DNA of 64,000 nt, taken from the NCBI RefSeq assembly GCF_020329485.1, contig NZ_JAGKJI010000018.1, forward strand, positions 1 through 64,000, in the 5' to 3' direction. This stretch comes from Bradyrhizobium cenepequi (GTDB lineage Bacteria > Pseudomonadota > Alphaproteobacteria > Rhizobiales > Xanthobacteraceae). Below are positions 15,195-23,753 of this stretch, piece by piece. The notes beneath the pieces are model-generated. The model was not told the origin of the DNA. It ran no database searches and saw nothing but the letters and a program-made list of their open reading frames with translations. Made by a program: the position numbers and the translations under genes. Every line of letters begins with the position of its first letter. Positions within the stretch are counted from its first letter, which is position 1.

Positions 15195-17375
15195 ATGGAT
15201 GACAAGACAAAATGCCCGGTCTCGGGTGCAAGACACGGATTTGCCAACCGTGACTGGTGGCCAAACCATTTGGACATCCAGGTCCTGCATCGGAATTCAA
15301 GCCTGTCCGATCCGATGGACAAGGATTACAACTACGCCAAGGAATTCAAGACGCTCGACCTGAACGCGGTCATCAAGGATCTGCATGCTCTGATGACGGA
15401 GTCGCAGGAGTGGTGGCCCGCCGACTTCGGCCACTATGGCGGCCTGATCATTCGCATGGCGTGGCACAGCGCAGGCACTTACCGCATCACCGATGGCCGC
15501 GGCGGCGCCGGCGCCGGTCAGCAGCGCTTCGCGCCACTCAACAGCTGGCCTGACAACGCGAACCTCGACAAGGCGCGCCGGCTGCTCTGGCCGGTCAAGC
15601 AGAAGTACGGCAGCAAGATCTCCTGGGCCGACCTGATGATTCTCGCCGGCAACGTCGCCCTCGAGTCGATGGGCTTCAAGACCTTCGGCTTTGCCGGCGG
15701 CCGCGCCGATGTCTGGGAGCCTGAAGAGCTGTACTGGGGTCCCGAGGGCACCTGGCTGGGCGACGAACGCTACAGCGGCGAGCGCCAGCTCGCCGAGCCG
15801 CTCGGCGCGGTGCAGATGGGCCTCATCTACGTCAACCCGGAAGGACCGAACGGCAAGCCCGACCCGGTCGCCGCCGCGCATGACATCCGCGAGACGTTCT
15901 TCCGCATGGCGATGAATGACGAGGAGACCGTCGCGCTGATTGCCGGCGGCCACACCTTCGGAAAAACCCACGGCGCAGGCGATCCGTCCCTCATCGGTCC
16001 GGAGCCGGAAAGCGGCGCGCTCGAGGATCAGGGCCTCGGGTGGAAGAGCAAATTCGGCACCGGCGTCGGGGCTGACGCTATCACCGGTGGTCCTGAAGTC
16101 ATCTGGTCGCAGACCCCGACGAAGTGGAGCAACTACTTCTTCGAGAACCTGTTCAAATATGAATGGGAGCTGGTGAAGAGCCCGGCAGGCGCATGGCAAT
16201 GGCAGGCAAAGGGAGCCGACGCGATCGTTCCGGATCCCTTCGACAAGTCGAAGAAGCGCGTGCCGACCATGCTGACCACCGATCTGTCGCTGCGCATGGA
16301 CCCGGCCTACGAGAAGATCTCGCGTCGCTTCTACGAGCATCCCGACCAGTTCGCGGACGCGTTTGCCCGCGCATGGTTCAAGCTCACCCATCGCGACATG
16401 GGCCCGATCGTGCGCTACCTCGGCCCGCTGGTGCCGAAGGAGACGTTGATCTGGCAGGACCCGATCCCGGCGGTTGATCATCCGCTGATCGACGACAAGG
16501 ACGTCGAAGCGCTGAAGGCGAAGATGCTCGCCTCCGGCCTGTCGGTGTCCCAGCTGGTGTCGGCGGCCTGGGCCTCGGCGTCCACCTTCCGCGGTTCGGA
16601 CAAGCGCGGCGGTGCGAACGGCGCCCGCATTCGCTTGAGCCCGCAGAAGGACTGGGAGGTGAACGAGCCGGCGCAGCTCAAGACCGTGCTGCAGAAACTC
16701 GAAGCCATCCAGAGCGAGTTCAACGGATCGCAAAAGGGCGGCAAGAAGGTTTCGCTCGCCGATCTGATCGTTCTCGCCGGCTGTGCCGCGGTGGAGAAAG
16801 CGGCGAAAGACGGCGGCACTGACGTGAAGGTCCCCTTCACGCCGGGACGCGCGGATGCGTCACAGGATCAGACCGATGTCGCCTCTTTCGCTCCGCTCGA
16901 GCCACGGGCCGACGGTTTCCGCAACTACATTGGCAAGAGGCATCAGTTCATGCTGCCTGAGGAGGCGTTGGTGGACCGTGCGCAACTGCTGCGGCTCACC
17001 GGCCCGGAGATGACGGCCCTCATCGGCGGACTGCGCGTCCTCGGCGCCAATGTCGGCCAGTCGAAGCACGGCGTCTTTACCGACAAGCCCGGAAAGCTGA
17101 CGAACGACTTCTTCCTGAACCTGCTCGACATGCGTACGCAATGGAGCGACAAGGGAGATGGCGTCTACGAAGGCCGCGACCGCAAGACCAACGAGCTCAA
17201 GTGGACCGGCACCCGCGTCGACCTGATCTTCGGTTCGCACTCGCAGCTGCGCGCGTTCGGCGAGGTCTATGCCTGCGCGGACTCGAAGGAGAAGTTCGTG
17301 AAGGATTTCGTGGCGGCCTGGACCAAGGTGATGAACCTCGATCGCTTCGACCTTAGCAGCCGCTTGACGCCCTGA
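15195..17375 (+). CDS. katG: Catalase-peroxidase KatG
   Basis: 726 residues from ATG at 15195 (MDDKTKCPVSGARHGF) with AGGAGG six bases upstream; the frame stays open far upstream but that part is not homologous. The distal haem site is R87, W90 and H91 (RMAWHSAGTY). The Tyr (GLIYVNPEG) and Met (RMAMNDEET) that form the Met-Tyr-Trp adduct are present, as is the proximal His in GGHTFGKTHGAG. The C-terminal duplicated peroxidase half is complete. It removes peroxide in the cytoplasm, is divergent from oxyR and is followed by a strong terminator. Confidence 0.97.
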   Translation: MDDKTKCPVSGARHGFANRDWWPNHLDIQVLHRNSSLSDPMDKDYNYAKEFKTLDLNAVIKDLHALMTESQEWWPADFGHYGGLIIRMAWHSAGTYRITDGRGGAGAGQQRFAPLNSWPDNANLDKARRLLWPVKQKYGSKISWADLMILAGNVALESMGFKTFGFAGGRADVWEPEELYWGPEGTWLGDERYSGERQLAEPLGAVQMGLIYVNPEGPNGKPDPVAAAHDIRETFFRMAMNDEETVALIAGGHTFGKTHGAGDPSLIGPEPESGALEDQGLGWKSKFGTGVGADAITGGPEVIWSQTPTKWSNYFFENLFKYEWELVKSPAGAWQWQAKGADAIVPDPFDKSKKRVPTMLTTDLSLRMDPAYEKISRRFYEHPDQFADAFARAWFKLTHRDMGPIVRYLGPLVPKETLIWQDPIPAVDHPLIDDKDVEALKAKMLASGLSVSQLVSAAWASASTFRGSDKRGGANGARIRLSPQKDWEVNEPAQLKTVLQKLEAIQSEFNGSQKGGKKVSLADLIVLAGCAAVEKAAKDGGTDVKVPFTPGRADASQDQTDVASFAPLEPRADGFRNYIGKRHQFMLPEEALVDRAQLLRLTGPEMTALIGGLRVLGANVGQSKHGVFTDKPGKLTNDFFLNLLDMRTQWSDKGDGVYEGRDRKTNELKWTGTRVDLIFGSHSQLRAFGEVYACADSKEKFVKDFVAAWTKVMNLDRFDLSSRLTP

Positions 17376-17406
17376 AGGCTTTTGCAAGCCATAGACTGGA
17401 AATCGG

Positions 17407-17440
17407 AGAGGGCGGCGTTTCAAGGCAAACGCCGCCCTCT
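17407..17440 (+). terminator. Rho-independent terminator of katG
   Basis: AGAGGGCGGCGTTT (17407-17420) pairs perfectly over 14 bp with AAACGCCGCCCTCT (17427-17440) around a 6-base loop. It starts 32 bases after the katG stop and ends with a short T pair, so the downstream U run is weak but the stem is very stable. Confidence 0.85.
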
Positions 17441-17823
17441 TTGCGTTCACCGTTCGCACGGCAATCCCACACCGGATTTCATTGCGGCGCAGCATGCAAA
17501 ATGAGACTGCCCGTCAAGCCGCGCGGCGTGGAGATGTCCGCGCTGCATCGGCCATCGGTTAGCCTTCACCCAACAACCAGACGTCGCGAAAGCCGCAAAC
17601 GCGCGGCCGCATGCAAGACGCTGCAAAACGGGAGGAGGAGAGCAATGCTAAAAGGCAGTGTGGGACTGATCGCGCTAGGCAGCCTGCCGCGGTATAGCCG
17701 GCGAGCGCCGCCGAATAGGAGGCGCAATCCAAACAGCAGCGCCGATGTCGGGACGCGGAGCCGGTCGGAAAGCCGACCGGCTGACCAATCAATCAGGAGA
17801 GATGCGGCCCTGCTCATGCCGCA
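17441..17823. other. Gene-poor stretch with a possible truncated exported-protein start
   Basis: No intact gene. At 17645 an ATG with an excellent GGGAGGAGG site reads MLKGSVGLIALGSLPRYSRR, a signal-peptide-like beginning, but soon turns into Arg/Ser/Pro-rich sequence and stops at 17830 (61 codons). This looks like the first codons of a lost gene joined to unrelated sequence. The hairpin CGGTCGG/CCGACCG (near 17761-17780) follows. Together with the cydB tail next to it, the segment looks like a deletion scar. Confidence 0.4.
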
Positions 17824-17931
17824 TCAATAATGATCGGTCATCGGACCGACCTTGCCGCGGAACACGCGGTAGCCGATCACGACGTAGAGCAGCATCAGCG
17901 GGAACACGAACAGCCGCACCGGCGGCGGCGG
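17824..17931 (-). pseudogene. C-terminal remnant of cytochrome bd oxidase subunit II (cydB)
   Basis: The minus strand, directly after the fdhD stop and in the same frame, reads PPPPVRLFVFPLMLLYVV then IGYRVFRGKVGPMTDHY and stop. The hydrophobic helix followed by IGYRVFRGKV is the characteristic end of CydB (usually GYTxxxYWVFRGKV). No other part of cydAB is present. So a deletion or rearrangement has joined the last 35 codons of cydB to the fdhD stop codon. Confidence 0.6.
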
Positions 17932-18789
17932 TCACGTCATCGCAGCGCCATCGCCCGTCCCAACGGGATGCCCGCGCATTTCCCGTGCGAAGACGATGCG
18001 ATCGGGATGCGTGAACACCTCATAGCCATCGTCGCGCGCAACGGCGATCAAGGTGATCCCCGCTTCATCCGCGGTATTGAGCGCGAGCGTCGTCGGTGCG
18101 GAAACGGCGACGATGACGGGAGCGCCGATCATGGCCGTCTTCTGCACCATCTCGACCGAGATGCGGCTCGTGAGCAGAACGGCTCCGTTCGCAACCGACC
18201 TGTTGTGACGGATCAGAGCACCGGCAAGCTTGTCGAGTGCATTGTGGCGGCCGACATCCTCACGCACGGGGCCGACGCCGCCATCGGCCTGCCAGAAGGC
18301 GGCCGCATGAACGGCGCGTGTTTTCCGGTTGAGGTCCTGCAGCGGCGGGAGAGCGCGCATGGCCTCCAGGATATCGCGCGCATCGAACCTCGCGCCCTTC
18401 TTCACCCTTGGAAGGGCACGCCGCGCCTGCACCAGGCTTTCGATGCCGCAAAGCCCGCAGCCGACCGGGCCCACGGAGGCGCGCCGCCGCGCGAACAAGG
18501 CCGCCGTGCGATTTTCTTCAAGCCAGATCCGGACCTCGATGCCAAGGTCGGTCTCGATCAGGTCGAGGCTCCTGATCTCGTCGCCGCGGGCAACTATGCC
18601 CTCCGTCACAGCGAAGCCGACGCCGAAATCCTTCAGATCAGTGGGCGTCGCCATCATCACCGCATGGGTCGACCCGTCAAAGGTCAACGCGATCGCAGTC
18701 TCCTCCGCCACCGCCTGCGACGACGAACTCGCGTGGCCGCCACGCCAGTGGAGGCCGGCCCGTTCGATGAAAGCACAATCGGCGGTCAC
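17932..18789 (-). CDS. fdhD: Formate dehydrogenase accessory sulfurtransferase FdhD
   Basis: 285 residues from GTG at 18789 with GAGG upstream. C111-G-L-C114 (VGCGLCGIES) is the conserved Cys pair that carries the sulfur passed from IscS to the molybdenum cofactor of formate dehydrogenase. DVGRHNALDKLAG and VLLTSRISVEMVQK are further FdhD signatures. No formate dehydrogenase genes are adjacent, so the client enzyme is coded elsewhere; the molybdenum enzyme at 21.5-25.3 kb is of a different family. The stop codon abuts the cydB remnant. Confidence 0.93.
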   Translation of the reverse strand: MTADCAFIERAGLHWRGGHASSSSQAVAEETAIALTFDGSTHAVMMATPTDLKDFGVGFAVTEGIVARGDEIRSLDLIETDLGIEVRIWLEENRTAALFARRRASVGPVGCGLCGIESLVQARRALPRVKKGARFDARDILEAMRALPPLQDLNRKTRAVHAAAFWQADGGVGPVREDVGRHNALDKLAGALIRHNRSVANGAVLLTSRISVEMVQKTAMIGAPVIVAVSAPTTLALNTADEAGITLIAVARDDGYEVFTHPDRIVFAREMRGHPVGTGDGAAMT

Positions 18790-18824
18790 GACGACCTCAG
18801 CTCGTTGCGATTACGCGGTTGAGG

Positions 18825-19340
18825 TCACGCGTTCGACTGTCCCCTGATTGTCTCGTAGAGGAACCAGCTCCGGCGTTCGGTTTCGTCGATCCAGTTTTCC
18901 AGGAGGCTGGCGGTGGCGACGTCGCCATATTCGTCGCAGACATTGTGAACCTGGCGCATTTCCCGCGTGAGCTGCAGATTGTCGCTCAACAATTCAGCCA
19001 GCATGTCCTGCGGATCGACATAGTCGGCATCGTTGTCGAGGATACGCTGCTGACGCGCGATGTGGCCGATCGAGCGGATCGTCGTGCCGCCGATCTTGCG
19101 CGCGCGTTCGGCGATCGGGTCGGTCATCGCGAAGATCTGGTCGGATTGCTCGTCGAGCAGAAGATGGTAGTCGCGGAAATGGCTGCCCGACATATGCCAG
19201 TGGAAATTCTTGGTCTTGAGATAGAGCGCGAACACGTCGGCGAGCAGGCCGCCGAGCGCTGCCGAAATATCGCGAGTCGCTTCGGTTTTCAGGTCGGTCG
19301 GGCTCTGCAATTCGGGACGCGGGTGAGAAGACTTGAGCAT
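18825..19340 (-). CDS. dps: Dps-family DNA-binding, iron-storing protein
   Basis: 171 residues from ATG at 19340 (MLKSSHPRPELQSPTD); AAGGA lies eight bases upstream, which favours this over the ATG three codons earlier. KNFHWHMSGSHFRDYHLLLDEQSDQIF (about 45-70) contains the ferroxidase residues H47, H59, D63 and the downstream acidic pair. The four-helix ferritin-like pattern runs to the C-terminus. Dps dodecamers oxidise iron with peroxide and shield DNA, which fits the nearby oxyR/katG pair, though it is not in their operon. Confidence 0.9.
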   Translation of the reverse strand: MLKSSHPRPELQSPTDLKTEATRDISAALGGLLADVFALYLKTKNFHWHMSGSHFRDYHLLLDEQSDQIFAMTDPIAERARKIGGTTIRSIGHIARQQRILDNDADYVDPQDMLAELLSDNLQLTREMRQVHNVCDEYGDVATASLLENWIDETERRSWFLYETIRGQSNA

Positions 19341-19647
19341 TCGTGCCATCCTTGTTTCTTGGTCGGCGGCCTCAGCTATTCCGGGCCGTCTCTGGCTGTT
19401 GTCATAGCGTGTGTCGCAGAGCGTATCTTTCCAGAGCCTGCGGACTCTTTCGGATTCACACGGTTTCACGGACGGAGCGCCTTTGCCGGTACTCCAAATG
19501 CAGACTGATTGAAGGGGTATGGACACACTCTCCCACCCATGCGGATTCGGCCTGAACCTCCGATCGCGCGGCCAGTTGCCTTAGCGTGCGACGGCCGGCA
19601 TGCTACGGTGACTTGATCTGTCCCTCCGAGAAGGCCTGAAGACCGCG
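19341..19647. other. Divergent spacer between dps and the gamma-glutamyltransferase gene
   Basis: About 300 bases without a supported gene; it must contain the promoters of both divergent genes. I see no clear -35/-10 pair, palindrome or small ORF with a ribosome site that I would defend. Confidence 0.4.
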
Positions 19648-21237
19648 ATGTCCGACCAGTTCTCCAACACCCAGCAAATTCGCAAACCGGCTGTCACCTC
19701 CAAGGGCGGCATCGTCGCTTCGCAATCGCGAAGGGCCGCCGAGGTCGGCGCGGCCGTGCTGGCGGCAGGCGGCGATTGCGTCGATGCCGTGGTCGCCACC
19801 ACTTTTGCGCTTGGCGTGGTGGAGCCCTGGATGAGTGGAATCGGCGGCGGCGGCGCGATGGTGCTCTACCGTGCCCGCGAAAACCGCTATGAGGTGATCG
19901 ACTATGGCATGCGGACGCCGAACAGCCTTCGCATCGAGGACTATCCACTGACAGGTGACGGCACCGCCTCCGACCTCTTTCCCTGGGCGCGGGTGAAGGA
20001 CGACCGCAACCTCCACGGCTCCGGCTCGGTCGCCGTGCCCGGCGTGGTGGCAGGCATGGAGGAGGCGCATCGCCGCCATGCCAAATTGCCGTGGAAGGAG
20101 TTGCTCAAGCCGAGCGTCGATCTCGCCGCCGAAGGTCTGTTGGTCGACTGGTGGACCACGCTGATGATCGCAAGCTCTGCCACCGACCTCCGCCGCTATC
20201 CGGCGAGTGCAGCCGCCTTTCTGCAGGATGGCCTGCCGCCGAATGCGCAATGGGGCATCAAGTCGGTGGTGCGGCTGCCGCAGGACCGCCTGAAGGCGAC
20301 GATGGCGCAGCTCGCCGCCGAAGGACCGCGCGACTTCTATGAGGGTGGCTTGGCGCGCAGCATCGCCGCCGACATCCAGGACAGCGGCGGCGCTATATCG
20401 GTCGAGGATTTGGCCGCGTTCCGCGCCCATCTGCGTGAACCGCTGCGCATCGCCTATCGCGGCGGCTATGTCTATGCGACGCCCGAATTGACCGCCGGGC
20501 CGACGCTCGCGCATACGCTGCGCCTGTTGCAGCAAAACCTGCAGCCCTCACGCGCCCCGGACGGTGCCGCCTACACGGCTTACGCGCAGGCGCTGCAGAC
20601 CGCCTATCGCGAACGCCTGCAGGGCATGGGCGATGCCGACGGCCGTCGCTCGCTTGGTGCGGAAGCGGTCGCGCCCACCTGCACCACGCATTTCTCCGTC
20701 GTGGACCGTGACGGCAACATGGCGGCGGTGACGCAAACGCTGCTGTCGACCTTCGGCTCGAAATTCGTGACGCCGCAAACCGGCATCACCATGAACAACG
20801 GCATCATGTGGTTCGATCCGACGCCGGGCACGCCGAACTCGCTGGCGCCCGGCAAGCGCTGCCTGTGCAATTACACGCCGGTCGTGGCGCAAGCCGCCGA
20901 TGGCCGCCGTGTCGCGGTCGGCGCCTCCGGTGGACGGCGAATCCTGCCGGCGGTGACGCAACTGCTCTCCTTCGTGATGGATTACGGCATGGACCTCGAT
21001 GCTGCGATCCATCAGCCCAGGATCGACGCCAGCGAGGGCGCGATCGTGATCGGTGACGTGCGGCTGCCGCCGCAGGTGCGCGAGGCGCTGCACTCACGGT
21101 TCGACTATGACGAAGCGCGCCTGCAGACGATGCCACTGAAATTCGCCTGTCCCAGCGTCGTGCTGCGCGACGGCGCCACCAACAGCGGCGCCACCGAGCC
21201 ATTCCACGCCTGGAGCGAAGCGGTGGCGGAAGGTTGA
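19648..21237 (+). CDS. Gamma-glutamyltransferase-family protein (Ntn hydrolase)
   Basis: 529 residues. The order is that of GGT: an N-terminal GGIVASQSRRAAEVGAAVLAAGGDCVDA, a large-subunit region, then the self-cleavage site APTCTTHFSVVDRDGNMAA, where the second Thr before His is the usual nucleophile. GGRRILPAVTQ near the end is also conserved. The subunits would form by autoprocessing after export or in the cytoplasm; no signal peptide is visible, so a cytoplasmic location is likely. GGTs hydrolyse or transfer gamma-glutamyl groups, but many homologues act on other amides. It stands alone. Confidence 0.85.
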   Translation: MSDQFSNTQQIRKPAVTSKGGIVASQSRRAAEVGAAVLAAGGDCVDAVVATTFALGVVEPWMSGIGGGGAMVLYRARENRYEVIDYGMRTPNSLRIEDYPLTGDGTASDLFPWARVKDDRNLHGSGSVAVPGVVAGMEEAHRRHAKLPWKELLKPSVDLAAEGLLVDWWTTLMIASSATDLRRYPASAAAFLQDGLPPNAQWGIKSVVRLPQDRLKATMAQLAAEGPRDFYEGGLARSIAADIQDSGGAISVEDLAAFRAHLREPLRIAYRGGYVYATPELTAGPTLAHTLRLLQQNLQPSRAPDGAAYTAYAQALQTAYRERLQGMGDADGRRSLGAEAVAPTCTTHFSVVDRDGNMAAVTQTLLSTFGSKFVTPQTGITMNNGIMWFDPTPGTPNSLAPGKRCLCNYTPVVAQAADGRRVAVGASGGRRILPAVTQLLSFVMDYGMDLDAAIHQPRIDASEGAIVIGDVRLPPQVREALHSRFDYDEARLQTMPLKFACPSVVLRDGATNSGATEPFHAWSEAVAEG

Positions 21238-21312
21238 TGGGGTTTGGCGCACGCCCTCCCTCCACCTCCGAGGTGAAGGTTCTCTCCACTTCGGACGGTA
21301 CGACTCGCAGCA

Positions 21313-21432
21313 AACCCCCATCCCAACCTTACCCCTTTCAGGGGGAAGGAGCGCAGCGGCGTAAACGGCGGCGTTTCACCTCCCCTTGAAAAGGGGAGGT
21401 CGGTTTGCGCGTTGCGCAAACCGGGTGGGGAT
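21313..21432. repeat. Intergenic double-hairpin palindromic repeat, family A, copy 3
   Basis: Contains ACCTCCCCTT/AAGGGGAGGT, then CGGTTTGCGC/GCGCAAACCG, then GGTGGGGAT, matching copies 1 and 2 in order and spacing. On the other side, CCCCCATCCC and CCCCTTTCAGGGGG form the partner half. It fills most of the space between the convergent ends of the gamma-glutamyltransferase and molybdenum-enzyme genes. Confidence 0.8.
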
Positions 21433-21485
21433 CAACTCTCTCCACACGCTCCGGCTCCACACGCACCAGCGCTCGGCGCGGCGAC

Positions 21486-23753
21486 TTAATCCAATCGCAT
21501 CAGGAGATCATCGATCCGGATCGGGAAGCGGCGTGCGCGAACGCCGGTGGCGTGCCAGACCGCATTGGCGACCGCACCGGCACTGCCGGTGACGCCAATC
21601 TCGCCGACACCCTTGATGCCGAGCACGTTCACGTGCGGATCGTGCTCATCGACCGTCAGCACATCGAGCGACGGCACGTCGGCATTCACGGGGATATGGT
21701 ACTCGGCAAGATTCGCGTTCAGGATCCGCCCCGAACGATGATCCATCACGGCTTCCTCGTGCAGCGCGAACGATGCGCCCCAGATCATGCCGCCAAAGAG
21801 CTGGCTCTGGACCAGGCGCGGATTGATGATGCGGCCGGCGGCAAAGGCACCGACCAGGCGTGTCACACGGATCTGGCCGAGTTCGGGATCGACCTTCACC
21901 TCCGCGAACACCGCACCATGGGCATGCATGGCGTAGTTCGACTGCGCCGCCGGATCGGCCGCGCCGCCGCCGCTGGCTTCGATCTCGGCGAGGCCGGCGC
22001 GCTTGAGGATGTCCGTATAGCTCTCGCCGCGCGCTTCATCGTCACGACGGAACAGTCGCCCTTCCCGTGCGATCACACCGGCATTGCCGGCGCCGAACAG
22101 CGGCGAGCGTTCGTCATTGGTCGCGAGATCGGCGAGCTTTGCGATCACGGCCGCGCCGGCATTGTGGATCGCAGCACCCGCGGTCGCAGTATGCGCCGAG
22201 CCGCCGGCGATGCCGGCGTCCGGCAGATCCGACGTGCCCGACCTGAACTCGACCTGGTCGATGCCGAGCCCGAGTCCGTCGGCCGCGATCTGGGCAAGCA
22301 CGGTCCAGGCGCCCTGCCCCATGTCGTGCGCGCCGCTCTCCATCACGCCCGACCCGTCGCTGCGGATCACCGCGCGCGCCTGCGCCTGGAACATCAGCGC
22401 CGGAAAGGTCGCGGTGCCCATGCCCCAGCCGACCAGGAAGCCGGCATCGTCGCGCATCTGCCGTGGCGTGAGCGGACGCCCGGCCCAGCCGAAGCGTTCG
22501 GCGCCCTTGGCGTAACACTGCCGCAGCGCCTTCGATGAAAACGGCTTTCCCGAGATCGGCTCGACCTCGGCGTAGTTCTTGAGACGGAAATCGAGCGGGT
22601 CCATTCCGCAGGCCAGAGCGATCTCGTCGATGGCGCTCTCGAGCGCGATCGACCCGGTCGCCTCTCCCGGCGCGCGCATGAACAGCGGCGTGCCAGTATC
22701 GACGCGCACCGCTTCATGCGAGGTCTTGATCGCGGGGCTCGCATAGAGCGTGTGCGAGGCGTCGGCGGCCGGCTCGTAGAAATCATCGAACGTGCTGGTC
22801 GTGACCTTGGCGTGATGATCGATCGCAGTCAGCCGGCCCTCGCCATCGGTGCCGATGCGCAGCGTCTGCCGCGTCGGCGGGCGATGGCCGACCGGGCCGT
22901 ACATCTGGTCGCGGCGCAGCACGAGCTTGACCGGACGGCCGACCAGTTTTGCGGCCATGATGCCGAGGACTTGCGGCCCGGAGACCAGTCCCTTGGAGCC
23001 GAAACCACCGCCGAGGAACGGGCTGCGGATATGGATATTGCCCGGCGGAATGCCGAACAGTCCGGCCAGCCGCATCTGCGCGATCGCCATGCCCTGGCTC
23101 GGCGTATCGATCGAGAGCTTGTCGCCATCCCAGCTTGCGACGATCGCGTGCGGCTCCATTGCGTTGTGGTACTGCGCGGAGGTTTCATACATCGCCTCGA
23201 TGCGGTTCGATGCGCCAGCAAGCGCGGCGTCGACATCGCCATGACGGACCTCGGCCGGATTGCCGATACCGACCACCGGCGGCAGATAGCTCTTGGCGTC
23301 ATCGAGGCCGACGCGCGCAGGCTCGACGTGATATTGCGGCGACAGCAGCGCCGCGCCTTCGGTCGCGGCTTCCAGCGTCTCGGCGACCACGACTGCGATC
23401 GCCTGGTTCGCGTAGCGCACCTCGTCGTTCTGCAGCAGCTCCATCTTGAACGCGAAAGGATTGGGCTTCCCGTCCGGATCTTCCGCAAGCGGAGGTTTGT
23501 GCGAGGGCGTCATGACCTCGACGACGCCGGGATGGCGCTTGGCCGCCGCGACATCGAGGAAAGTCACGCGGCCGCGCGCGATGGTAGAGACCGCGATCAC
23601 GGCGTAGAGCATCCCCGGCGGGTGATTGTCCGCGGCATAGCGGGCTTCGCCCTTCACCTTCAGGATGCCATCGCGGCGCGTCAGCGGCTGGCCGATGTTC
23701 GAGCCGTGCCTGAGATGGGCGGGGTCGCAGGTGAGGTTGATCTCAGGCGACAT
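21486..23753 (-). CDS. Xanthine dehydrogenase-family molybdenum-binding subunit (PaoC-like aldehyde oxidoreductase)
   Basis: 755 residues. It starts with TRRDGILKVKGEARYAADN, the aldehyde-oxidase hammerhead region. The molybdopterin region has SPFLGGGFGSKG, RAPGEATGSIALESAIDE and GAHDMGQGAWTVL. The C-terminal GVGEIGVTGSAGAVANAVW carries the catalytic Glu of the family. It overlaps the FAD-subunit gene by 11 bases, giving the order 2Fe-2S, FAD, Mo subunits as in paoABC. Such enzymes oxidise aldehydes (often aromatic) to acids. A molybdenum-cofactor insertion chaperone (PaoD/XdhC) is not adjacent. Confidence 0.88.
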   Translation of the reverse strand: MSPEINLTCDPAHLRHGSNIGQPLTRRDGILKVKGEARYAADNHPPGMLYAVIAVSTIARGRVTFLDVAAAKRHPGVVEVMTPSHKPPLAEDPDGKPNPFAFKMELLQNDEVRYANQAIAVVVAETLEAATEGAALLSPQYHVEPARVGLDDAKSYLPPVVGIGNPAEVRHGDVDAALAGASNRIEAMYETSAQYHNAMEPHAIVASWDGDKLSIDTPSQGMAIAQMRLAGLFGIPPGNIHIRSPFLGGGFGSKGLVSGPQVLGIMAAKLVGRPVKLVLRRDQMYGPVGHRPPTRQTLRIGTDGEGRLTAIDHHAKVTTSTFDDFYEPAADASHTLYASPAIKTSHEAVRVDTGTPLFMRAPGEATGSIALESAIDEIALACGMDPLDFRLKNYAEVEPISGKPFSSKALRQCYAKGAERFGWAGRPLTPRQMRDDAGFLVGWGMGTATFPALMFQAQARAVIRSDGSGVMESGAHDMGQGAWTVLAQIAADGLGLGIDQVEFRSGTSDLPDAGIAGGSAHTATAGAAIHNAGAAVIAKLADLATNDERSPLFGAGNAGVIAREGRLFRRDDEARGESYTDILKRAGLAEIEASGGGAADPAAQSNYAMHAHGAVFAEVKVDPELGQIRVTRLVGAFAAGRIINPRLVQSQLFGGMIWGASFALHEEAVMDHRSGRILNANLAEYHIPVNADVPSLDVLTVDEHDPHVNVLGIKGVGEIGVTGSAGAVANAVWHATGVRARRFPIRIDDLLMRLD

